DNA of 5,904 nt from positions 1-5,904 of the forward strand of contig JALNVY010000155.1 of NCBI GenBank assembly GCA_023231165.1, given 5' to 3'. The DNA comes from Syntrophales bacterium. GTDB taxonomy: Bacteria; Desulfobacterota; Syntrophia; Syntrophales; UBA8958. The translations under genes and the position numbers were made by a program. This document shows, piece after piece, positions 1 to 5,362 of this stretch. The first letter of the stretch is position 1, and each line of letters opens with the position of its first letter. The notes under the pieces were generated by a model. It ran no database searches and was not told the DNA's origin. It worked only from the letters and a program-made list of their open reading frames with translations.

Positions 1-111
1 AGACGAGCTTCACTGAGGTAATTGATCTTAATTACGCATTGATTTTTATTTGCAGACAAGTTATTCAAACCGGAACATCTCTGGTGATAAAGAAATTAGG
101 ACAATCAATTA
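1..111 (+). promoter_or_regulatory. AT-rich leader upstream of arnB, likely containing the operon promoter
   Basis: This stretch is clearly more AT-rich than the genes that follow and lies directly before the first arn gene, so it is the natural place for the operon promoter. A weak sigma70-like pair can be read: TTGATT at 39-44 and TATTCA at 62-67, separated by 17 bases. The match to consensus is 4/6 and 3/6, so the exact boxes are uncertain. A ribosome binding site AGGA sits at 98-101, ten bases before the arnB ATG. A reading frame open from base 3 to a stop at 123-125 also crosses this leader, but its low GC at third positions does not look like the neighbouring genes. Confidence 0.4.
18..35. 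promoter_or_regulatory. 18-base inverted repeat, candidate operator
   Basis: The arms GTAATT (18-23) and AATTAC (30-35) are perfect reverse complements around a 6-base centre GATCTT. The site lies just upstream of the weak promoter-like pair at 39-67, a plausible place for a transcription factor to bind. The overlapping CTTAAT at 27-32, followed after five bases by ATTGAT at 38-43, distantly resembles the CTTAAT-N5-CTTAAT direct repeat bound by PmrA, the response regulator of enterobacterial arn operons, but the second half matches only 4/6. In AT-rich DNA such an inverted repeat can also arise by chance. Confidence 0.3.
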
Positions 112-1263
112 ATGAAAATTCGTGAAGATTTTTTACCCTTGAGCAAACCCGCCATCGGTCAGGAAGAGATCGATGCCGTTACCCGTTGCCTACTGTCGGG
201 CTGGATTACCACCGGTCCCGTCTGCCAGGCCTTCGAGAAGGCGTTATGCGAACTAACGGCGGCAAGCAATGCCGTTTCCTTCACTTCGGGGACAGCGGCA
301 ATGCATCTGCTGCTGACGGCCCTGGGGATTGGTCCGGGGGACGAGGTCATCACTCCCTCCCTGACCTTCGCCTCAACTATCAACATGATCATCCTACGCG
401 GCGCCCGCCCCGTTTTTGTGGATATTGACTACGGAACCCTGAACATGAATCCGGCCCTGCTGGAGCCACTGATTACCGACCGGACAAAGGCCGTCATCCC
501 CGTCCATTTCGCCGGGGCCCCCGCTGATATGGATCCCATTCTGGAAATCGCACGGCGCCGCGGGCTCCTGGTCATTGAAGATACAGCCCACGCCATCGGC
601 ACTTACTACCGGGGGGTCCATGCCGGCGGCTTTGGCTGTCCGGCGGTCTTTTCTTTTCATCCCATCAAGAATATTACCAGTGGCGAAGGGGGTATGATCA
701 CCCTGTATGATGCTGAACTGGAAAAGCGGCTCCGCCTTCTGCGGTTTCACGGTATTGAACGGGACGCTTGGAAGCGTTACGGCAAGGGGGCAAACCCGGA
801 TTACGACATCCAGAAACCGGGCTTCAAGTACAATCTCCCGGATATTTTAGCCGCTATCGGCGTGGCACAGATGTCTAAGTGGCAGGTCCTGAATAAGCGC
901 CGGGCGGAGCTGGCCGGCCAATACTTGGCAGGACTGAAAGATGTCGCTGGTATTGAGCTGCCTGGAAGCCCGGATTATGATCACGTCCATTCCTGGCATC
1001 TCTTTGTGGTGAAGATGACGGCGATGAGCCGGGGACGATTCATGGAGCAACTTTCAGATTATAACATCGGTTATGGCCTCCATTTTCCGGTGACCCATCG
1101 CCTGCAGTATGTCCGGGAACGGTGTGGAGATCTCGCCGCGACGCTTTCGGAGACGGAACGGGCAGCCGATCAGATTCTTTCTTTGCCACTGTATCCCGGC
1201 ATGGCCGATGCTGACGTTTTTTACGTCTGTGCGGCAATCAAAGAGATTCTGAGGAAGGGATAG
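112..1263 (+). CDS. arnB: UDP-4-amino-4-deoxy-L-arabinose--oxoglutarate aminotransferase (ArnB)
   Basis: A cytoplasmic PLP-dependent DegT/DnrJ/EryC1-type aminotransferase that moves an amino group from glutamate to UDP-4-keto-pentose, giving UDP-L-Ara4N. At 383 residues it is the usual ArnB length. Landmarks seen: SGWITTGP (29-36), SGTAAMH (59-65) in the cofactor region, DEVITPSLTF (77-86), the IPVHFAGAPAD stretch (129-139), EDTAHAIGT (156-164) with the aspartate that pairs with the PLP ring nitrogen, and SFHPIKNIT (181-189) with Lys186 as the expected Schiff-base lysine. The carboxy half keeps the ArnB-typical PGFKYNLPDILAAI and VHSWHLF segments, which favours ArnB over other sugar aminotransferases. 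The ATG at 112 is preceded by AGGA at 98-101 and gives the expected amino terminus. It is the first gene of the cluster and is separated from arnC by 184 bases, unlike the tightly packed pair that follows. Confidence 0.96.
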   Translation: MKIREDFLPLSKPAIGQEEIDAVTRCLLSGWITTGPVCQAFEKALCELTAASNAVSFTSGTAAMHLLLTALGIGPGDEVITPSLTFASTINMIILRGARPVFVDIDYGTLNMNPALLEPLITDRTKAVIPVHFAGAPADMDPILEIARRRGLLVIEDTAHAIGTYYRGVHAGGFGCPAVFSFHPIKNITSGEGGMITLYDAELEKRLRLLRFHGIERDAWKRYGKGANPDYDIQKPGFKYNLPDILAAIGVAQMSKWQVLNKRRAELAGQYLAGLKDVAGIELPGSPDYDHVHSWHLFVVKMTAMSRGRFMEQLSDYNIGYGLHFPVTHRLQYVRERCGDLAATLSETERAADQILSLPLYPGMADADVFYVCAAIKEILRKG

Positions 1264-1325
1264 AGAAGGGGATAAAGGACTTGCCTAATGGGGGGAAATG
1301 TGACTCAATACAAAGGTGATCCTCG

Positions 1326-1338
1326 GGTAACCGTTACC
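1326..1338. repeat. 13-base perfect palindrome GGTAACcGTTACC
   Basis: GGTAAC (1326-1331) and GTTACC (1333-1338) are exact reverse complements around a single C. With a one-base centre it cannot form a stable RNA hairpin with all six pairs, so a protein-binding site on DNA or the remnant of a repeat is more plausible than a terminator. No partner copy was noticed elsewhere in the window. Confidence 0.5.
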
Positions 1339-1361
1339 TCATTCCCACCCCGGCGCTTCTC

Positions 1362-1381
1362 TTGAAGGGGAGGGAGAAAAA
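1362..1381 (+). repeat. Purine-rich repeat, copy A
   Basis: Twenty bases of the form TTGAAGGGGAGGGAGAAAAA. It differs at one position from copy B, which begins 44 bases further on, and at three positions from copy C near 3343. A small stem CTTC (1356-1359) / GAAG (1364-1367) with a TCTT loop overlaps its left side. The three copies all lie in gaps of the arn cluster, and each has a stem at its left end, which suggests a dispersed palindromic element and not chance. Confidence 0.6.
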
Positions 1382-1405
1382 GCGAATTAGCCTCCGACTC
1401 TCATG

Positions 1406-1425
1406 TTGAGGGGGAGGGAGAAAAA
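1406..1425 (+). repeat. Purine-rich repeat, copy B
   Basis: Twenty bases matching copy A at 19 positions. Its left side forms a six-pair stem, CTCTCA (1398-1403) with TGAGGG (1407-1412), including one G-T wobble and a three-base loop. It ends 22 bases before the arnC start codon. Confidence 0.6.
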
Positions 1426-1447
1426 GGATTAACGAAAATCTGAAAAC

Positions 1448-2407
1448 ATGAATAAAACGCCCCCTTTGATATCTGTTGTTATTCCCGTCTATAATGAGGA
1501 GAAGAACCTGGATGCCCTGATCGGCCGTCTCCGGCCCGTTATGCAATCTATGGGGAAACCTTATGAGATCATCCTGATCGACGACGGCAGCCGGGATGGA
1601 TCCCTGGAGATCCTGAAGGGATTTGCCCGGGAACCGGATATTCGGGTTGTGGAGCTGACGCGCAACTATGGCCAGCATGCCGCCATCATGTCCGGTTTTT
1701 CCATTGTCCGGGGTGACATAGTCGTTACCCTCGATGCGGATCTTCAGAACCCGCCCGAGGAGATTCCCCGGCTCATTAGGGAAATGGAAGCAGGGGGATA
1801 TGACGTTGTCGGCACCATCCGCAAGCAGCGACAGGATTCCGTGTTCCGCCTGGGGGCCTCACGCCTGATCAATATTGTGGCGCGCCGCATTACCGGCGTT
1901 CACATGACGGACTGGGGCTGTATGCTGCGGGCCTACCGCCGCACCGTCGTGGATCGCATGATCGAGTGTCGCGAGCATGCCACCTTTATCCCTGCCCTGG
2001 CGACGGTTTTCGCCAAACGGGTTACAGAGATCGAAGTGGCCCACGAGGAACGGCATGGCGGCAAGTCTAATTATCCCTTAACAAAACTCATTAATCTCCA
2101 GTTTGACTTGGTGGCGTCCTTTTCCGATTATCCCATGAAGATGCTCATGTACGGAGGCATCTTCATGTCTGTTCTGGGGATCTGTTTCGGCGTCTTTCTT
2201 GCCGTGGCCCGCCTTGCTTACGGTGCGGCCTGGGCGGCCCAGGGCGTATTCACCCTCTTTGCCATTCTCTTCGTCTTTGTTGGATTACAGTTTTTTGCCC
2301 TGGGGGTCATCGGGGAGTACATCGGACGCATTTATCGGGAAGTAAGAAAGCGGCCGGAATATGTCGTTGCAAAAATCCATGAGAGCCATGACCGGAGTGG
2401 ATTGTGA
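1448..2407 (+). CDS. arnC: Undecaprenyl-phosphate 4-deoxy-4-formamido-L-arabinose transferase (ArnC)
   Basis: An inner-membrane family 2 glycosyltransferase that moves 4-formamido-L-arabinose from its UDP carrier to undecaprenyl phosphate. The 319-residue length is the normal one. The GT-A domain starts with VVIPVYNEEKN (10-20) and has LIDDGSRDGS (43-52), TRNYGQHAAIMSGF (71-84) and the metal-binding DADLQNPPEEIP (96-107), with Asp96 and Asp98 as the DXD pair. The WGCMLRAYRR segment (156-165) follows. Two hydrophobic membrane segments lie at about 232-257 and 268-289, followed by the GEYIGRIYREVRKRPEY tail that is typical of ArnC and of dolichol-phosphate-mannose-synthase-like relatives. The context next to arnB and the formyltransferase decides for ArnC. 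The ATG at 1448 has no strong ribosome binding site: AAGGA at 1424-1428 is about 19 bases away. The last four bases overlap the next gene, which suggests coupled translation. Confidence 0.95.
   Translation: MNKTPPLISVVIPVYNEEKNLDALIGRLRPVMQSMGKPYEIILIDDGSRDGSLEILKGFAREPDIRVVELTRNYGQHAAIMSGFSIVRGDIVVTLDADLQNPPEEIPRLIREMEAGGYDVVGTIRKQRQDSVFRLGASRLINIVARRITGVHMTDWGCMLRAYRRTVVDRMIECREHATFIPALATVFAKRVTEIEVAHEERHGGKSNYPLTKLINLQFDLVASFSDYPMKMLMYGGIFMSVLGICFGVFLAVARLAYGAAWAAQGVFTLFAILFVFVGLQFFALGVIGEYIGRIYREVRKRPEYVVAKIHESHDRSGL
2394..2397 (+). promoter_or_regulatory. Ribosome binding site deciding a GTG start
   Basis: GGAG, inside the 3' end of arnC, is six bases upstream of the GTG at 2404. This supports the unusual GTG start, which overlaps the arnC stop as GTGA. 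Confidence 0.6.
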
Positions 2408-3336
2408 AATCCGTCGTCTTTGCCTACCACAACATGGGCGTTGCTGGTCTGGAGGCACTTCTGCGCAATGGATTTAATGTCCGGACGATATTTTCCCATG
2501 CAGACGATCCGGGAGAGAAATGCTGGTTCGCCTCTGTTGCCGACTGGGCAAAGGGCAGGGATATTCCCGTTTTATCTCCTGAGGATGTCAACAAACCGGA
2601 GTGGATCGGGCATATTGCCGCTCTGGCCCCGGACACGATATTTTCATTTTACTACCGAAAAATGCTCTGCCAGGAAATCCTCAATATTCCTGCGGCTGGG
2701 GCCTATAACCTCCACGGTTCCCTGCTTCCCGCCTACCGGGGCCGTGTTCCTGTCAATTGGGTTTTAGTGAATGGGGAAAGGCAGACCGGTGTAACCCTCC
2801 ATAATATGGTTGCCAAACCCGACGCCGGAGATATGGTGGGTCAAAAGGCGGTGGATATTGCCTTTGAAGATACGGCGGTTAGTTTGTATGACAAGCTGTG
2901 TCGAGCATCATCGGCGCTGTTGGACGAGGTCCTGCCTCTGATCCGGACCGGAAATGCCCCGCGCATGGTTCAGGATGCGAGCAAGGCCTCTTATTTCGGG
3001 GGTAGGAAACCCGAAGATGGTTGCATCAACTGGTCCTGGACGGCGACGAGGATCTATAACCTCATCCGGGCCGTCACTGATCCCTATCCAGGGGCCTTCT
3101 CCTTTCTGCCGGACGGAACGAAGGTGCTTGTCTGGTGGGGTGTGCCGGAGGAGGAGGTATCGGGCGCCGACGAAGCGGGAACCGTGGTAGTTGATAAGGA
3201 GGAGGAAAAGGTTTATATTGCATCCGGTGCCGGGAGAATCCGCCTGCTGGATATTGAAATCAACGGTATTAGAATTAAAAACAGTGCGATATGGCAATAT
3301 TTCCGGCAGTATAAGAATATGCCGGTGCTGAAATAA
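2404..3336 (+). CDS. arnA: UDP-4-amino-4-deoxy-L-arabinose formyltransferase, stand-alone equivalent of the ArnA amino-terminal domain
   Basis: A cytoplasmic enzyme that transfers a formyl group from N10-formyltetrahydrofolate to UDP-L-Ara4N, giving the UDP-L-Ara4FN used by ArnC. The 310 residues match the amino-terminal formyltransferase domain of the about 660-residue E. coli ArnA from the first residues (VVFAYHNMGVAGLEALL). Catalytic residues are seen at the same numbers as in E. coli: Asn102 and His104 in YNLHGSLLPAYRGR, and Asp140 in KPDAGD. The second half, with the RAVTDPYPGAF segment at 222-232, is the usual carboxy subdomain of methionyl-tRNA-formyltransferase relatives. The protein ends with its own TAA instead of running into the decarboxylase domain; this is not a recent frameshift, because a 41-base gap and a separate start follow. 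The start is GTG, supported by GGAG six bases upstream and by alignment. It is translationally coupled to arnC through the GTGA overlap. Confidence 0.94.
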   Translation: MKSVVFAYHNMGVAGLEALLRNGFNVRTIFSHADDPGEKCWFASVADWAKGRDIPVLSPEDVNKPEWIGHIAALAPDTIFSFYYRKMLCQEILNIPAAGAYNLHGSLLPAYRGRVPVNWVLVNGERQTGVTLHNMVAKPDAGDMVGQKAVDIAFEDTAVSLYDKLCRASSALLDEVLPLIRTGNAPRMVQDASKASYFGGRKPEDGCINWSWTATRIYNLIRAVTDPYPGAFSFLPDGTKVLVWWGVPEEEVSGADEAGTVVVDKEEEKVYIASGAGRIRLLDIEINGIRIKNSAIWQYFRQYKNMPVLK

Positions 3337-3352
3337 TCCCCCTGGAAGGGGA
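3337..3352. repeat. Hairpin in the gap between the two arnA parts
   Basis: TCCCC (3337-3341) and GGGGA (3348-3352) are perfect complements around a six-base loop. The stem starts immediately after the stop codon of the formyltransferase gene. No T-run follows, so it is not a typical intrinsic terminator. It could limit read-through translation or protect the upstream messenger end, or it could simply be part of the repeat element. Confidence 0.55.
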
Positions 3353-3362
3353 GGAAGAAAAG
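3343..3362 (+). repeat. Purine-rich repeat, copy C
   Basis: Twenty bases that match copy A at 17 positions and overlap the right arm of the hairpin at 3337-3352. It lies exactly in the junction where E. coli ArnA is continuous. Its GGAGG is about 25 bases before the next start codon, too far for a normal ribosome binding site; AGAGAG at 3361-3366 is a weak alternative. Confidence 0.5.
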
Positions 3363-3377
3363 AGAGTACGATAAATT

Positions 3378-4424
3378 ATGAAAATATTGATTTTAGGGGT
3401 TAACGGTTTTATCGGTCATCATCTGACCAACCGTATTCTGGAAACCACGGACTGGACCGTCTATGGCATGGACCTCGGCGATGATCGCCTCGATCGCGCC
3501 CTGTCCAACCCGCGCTTCCATTTTCTGGAGGGTGATATTGCCATCAACAAGGAATGGATAGAATATCACGTCAAAAAGTGCGACATCGTCATGCCCCTGG
3601 TGGCTATCGCCACGCCGAAACTATACGTAGAAGATCCCATCGGAGTTTACAACCTCGACTTTGAGATGAATCTCAATATTATCAAGCAGTGCGTTAAATA
3701 TCGAAAACGGGTGGTATTCCCTTCCACCTCAGAGGTTTATGGGGCCTGCCCCGATCCCGAATTCAGCGAAGATGAGAGCTTCCTCGTAGTCGGACCCATT
3801 CAGAAGGAACGGTGGATATATTCCTGCTGCAAGCAACTTTTAGATCGGGTAATCTATGCCTATGGCACCCGGGGACATCTGGAGTTTACCCTGTTTCGTC
3901 CCTTCAACTGGGTCGGACCCCGCCTCGATTCCCTTTTTACCGCCAAAGAAGGCAGTTCCCGGGTCGTTACCCAGTTTATTGCCGAGCTCCTCATGAAGCG
4001 TCCCATCACTCTGGTGGACGGAGGGCACCAGAAGCGCTGCTTTACATATGTAGACGACGGGATTGCCGCCCTAATGAAAATCCTTGAGAACAAGGATGAT
4101 CGCTGTAAAAACGAGATCATCAACATCGGAAATCCGGAAAACGACTGCTCCGTTAAGGAATTGGCCCACCTGATGAAAAAGATATTCATGGCCCATCCAC
4201 GCCATCGTCAGGACGACGGTTATTCAGACATCATTGAGGTTCCGGCGGTGGAATTTTACGGAAAGGGTTATCAGGACATTTACACCCGTAAACCAAGCAT
4301 CGCCAAGGCCAGGAAGCTCCTCGATTGGGAACCGAAAATCGACCTGGAAGATTCCCTGACCAGAACCATTTACTCATTCCTGGAAGAAAATGAAGAGAAC
4401 CCTGGGACTGAAGATCGACGTTGA
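3378..4424 (+). CDS. arnA: UDP-glucuronic acid oxidative decarboxylase, stand-alone equivalent of the ArnA carboxy-terminal domain
   Basis: An NAD-dependent short-chain dehydrogenase of the extended (epimerase) type in the cytoplasm. It oxidises UDP-glucuronic acid at C4 and releases CO2, giving UDP-4-keto-pentose, the ArnB substrate. The 348 residues align throughout with the decarboxylase half of E. coli ArnA. Seen: the Rossmann motif GVNGFIG (7-13), EWIEYHVKKCD (59-69), VAIATP (75-80), FPSTSEVYG (114-122) with Ser118 and Glu119 at the positions of the ArnA catalytic Ser433/Glu434, Tyr148 and Lys152 as the YxxxK pair, LFRPFNWVGPR (172-182), and TRKPS (303-307), whose Arg304 corresponds to ArnA Arg619. 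The set of ArnA residues separates it from UDP-xylose synthases. No alternative in-frame start exists because TAA lies at 3372-3374. Its 3' end overlaps arnD by 35 bases. Confidence 0.94.
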   Translation: MKILILGVNGFIGHHLTNRILETTDWTVYGMDLGDDRLDRALSNPRFHFLEGDIAINKEWIEYHVKKCDIVMPLVAIATPKLYVEDPIGVYNLDFEMNLNIIKQCVKYRKRVVFPSTSEVYGACPDPEFSEDESFLVVGPIQKERWIYSCCKQLLDRVIYAYGTRGHLEFTLFRPFNWVGPRLDSLFTAKEGSSRVVTQFIAELLMKRPITLVDGGHQKRCFTYVDDGIAALMKILENKDDRCKNEIINIGNPENDCSVKELAHLMKKIFMAHPRHRQDDGYSDIIEVPAVEFYGKGYQDIYTRKPSIAKARKLLDWEPKIDLEDSLTRTIYSFLEENEENPGTEDRR

Positions 4425-5250
4425 CACCTGGGAGGGGATGAAAAAGGGTGTCCCCCGCCTTCTGGACAGCCTCTCGGAGCTTGCGATCAAGGGAACCTTT
4501 TATCTGAGCATGGGACCGGATGCCTCCGGTCTGGCTGTTCTGCAGCTTCTTAAAAATCCCAGGTTTCTAAAGAAGATGCTTCGGAGCAACGCCCCAGGGC
4601 TATATGGTTTCAAAACGGCCCTCTACGGGACCCTGCTGCCGTCGCCAATGATTGCCCTGTCTTTCCCGGAGCTGGTCCGCCGTATCATGGCGGAAGGCCA
4701 CGAGGTTCAATTTCATGCCTGGGATCACCGGCGCTGGCAGGACGGCCTGCCCCGGCGATCGGAGCAATGGATAAGAGACTGGTTTGCTAAGGGTATGACG
4801 GCCTTTCAAAACGTAACAGGTCAGAAGGCGTCCTCCTTCGGCGCCCCGGCTTGGCTGATAGATGATCGGGTTCTGAAGATCGTCGGTGATTACGGCTTTA
4901 GCTATCTGAGCTGTACGCGGGCCAGCGAACCCTTTCTCCATGAGGGACTGATGATACCGGAAATACCATCTGATCTGCCTTGTTTTGAGGAACTGGGCGT
5001 GAAAATGGCTGGGGATAACATCCTTTCCCTGCTGGCGAATGGCGGTCTCCATGTCCTGCCCGTCCACGCCGAGGTCGAAGGGGGCATCTGGAATGCCCAT
5101 TTCATGCATTTAATCGCCGAGATAAAAGAGATGTCCTACAAATTTTCCCGTCTGAATGAGATCAACAACAGCTTGAAGCGCGACCAACTGGATATCCGCA
5201 AATACGGGATGGCTTTGTTGCCGGGACGTTCCGTTCCCTGCGCCCTTTAG
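4390..5250 (+). CDS. arnD: 4-deoxy-4-formamido-L-arabinose-phosphoundecaprenol deformylase (ArnD)
   Basis: A metal-dependent polysaccharide-deacetylase-family (NodB-like) enzyme that removes the formyl group from undecaprenyl-phosphate-linked 4-formamido-L-arabinose at the cytoplasmic face of the membrane. The resulting carrier-linked L-Ara4N is what gets flipped outwards. At 286 residues it is slightly shorter than the E. coli protein. Seen: LKIDVDT (7-13) with Asp10 and Asp12 of motif 1, SMGPD (40-44), MLRSNAPGLYG (63-73), FHAWDH (108-113) with the metal-binding histidine pair His109/His113, and PVHAEVEG (224-231) with His226. There is no signal peptide or clear membrane segment. The start lies 35 bases inside the decarboxylase gene. 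GGAAG at 4382-4386 is only three bases before the ATG, but a later start would lose motif 1. It is the last plus-strand gene, ending 13 bases from the convergent gene. Confidence 0.94.
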   Translation: MKRTLGLKIDVDTWEGMKKGVPRLLDSLSELAIKGTFYLSMGPDASGLAVLQLLKNPRFLKKMLRSNAPGLYGFKTALYGTLLPSPMIALSFPELVRRIMAEGHEVQFHAWDHRRWQDGLPRRSEQWIRDWFAKGMTAFQNVTGQKASSFGAPAWLIDDRVLKIVGDYGFSYLSCTRASEPFLHEGLMIPEIPSDLPCFEELGVKMAGDNILSLLANGGLHVLPVHAEVEGGIWNAHFMHLIAEIKEMSYKFSRLNEINNSLKRDQLDIRKYGMALLPGRSVPCAL

Positions 5251-5259
5251 TCTCTTTCC

Positions 5260-5278
5260 GGCCTCATCCGGCCTTTTT
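5260..5278 (+). terminator. Weak candidate terminator after arnD
   Basis: GGCC (5260-5263) and GGCC (5270-5273) can pair around a six-base loop and are followed at once by five T residues (5274-5278). It begins ten bases after the arnD stop, the right place to end the arn transcript. The stem is only four pairs, so the call is tentative. It overlaps the last codons of the convergent small gene. Confidence 0.35.
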
Positions 5279-5362
5279 CTGGCGTTTGGCTTCTTTCTTT
5301 TCCTTTACCGTTTTGGCAGGCTTCTTCTTGTTTTCTTTCTTGACGTCCTTGTCCTTGCCCAT
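5264..5362 (-). CDS. Very small lysine-rich hypothetical protein
   Basis: A 32-codon ORF, starting MGKDKDVKKENKKK and ending in TGA at 5264-5266. About 15 of 32 residues are lysine, with several glutamates, no hydrophobic stretch and no cysteine, so it should be soluble, strongly basic and probably unstructured. Function unknown. The main evidence that it is translated is a textbook ribosome binding site, AGGAGG, seven bases before the ATG, stronger than any other in the window. It follows ygiQ on the same strand and its first 58 bases overlap the 3' end of the ygiQ frame, so the two are probably one transcript. Possible roles for such a composition include binding nucleic acid or ribosomes, but nothing here shows this. 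The alternative is that the frame is chance and ygiQ simply reads through. Confidence 0.6.
   Translation of the reverse strand: MGKDKDVKKENKKKPAKTVKEKKEAKRQKKAG

Larger units (their letters stand above)
1264..1447. other. 184-base intergenic region between arnB and arnC
   Basis: No convincing gene lies here. It contains the 13-base palindrome GGTAACCGTTACC at 1326-1338 and two copies of a purine-rich repeat at 1362-1381 and 1406-1425. A 25-codon frame (1288-1365) exists but runs through the palindrome and into the repeat and is not convincing. No T-run following a strong stem was seen, so I cannot call a terminator, and no clear promoter boxes were found. arnC is therefore most likely co-transcribed with arnB. 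The GGAGG in the second repeat copy is about 30 bases from the arnC start, too far to be its ribosome binding site. Confidence 0.7.

Noticed and set aside
3..125. Frame open from the left edge across the leader and 14 bases into arnB, a possible tail of an upstream gene
   Set aside because: About 40 codons with only about 30% GC at third positions, unlike the neighbouring genes, and the translated tail resembles nothing I recognise. It could still be real, but the window does not support it.
1288..1365. 25-codon frame MGGNVTQYKGDPRV... in the arnB-arnC gap
   Set aside because: It runs through the palindrome and into repeat copy A, its composition is unremarkable, and the AAAGGA upstream is a modest ribosome binding site. 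Chance is the simpler explanation.
4600..5109. Long open frame on the minus strand opposite arnD
   Set aside because: It is fully inside arnD, which has complete family motifs, and its translation shows no recognisable domain. It is a shadow of GC-rich coding sequence.
5223..5238. Imperfect inverted repeat GGGACGTTCCGTTCCC at the end of arnD
   Set aside because: It lies within the arnD coding sequence with a bulge and has no T-run on either strand, so it is not a terminator.
112..5250. The idea that the plus-strand cluster is a new sugar-modification system
   Set aside because: All five proteins carry the specific motifs of the known ArnB, ArnC, ArnA (both domains) and ArnD enzymes, in the order known from enterobacteria. 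Only the gene split and the spacing are unusual.
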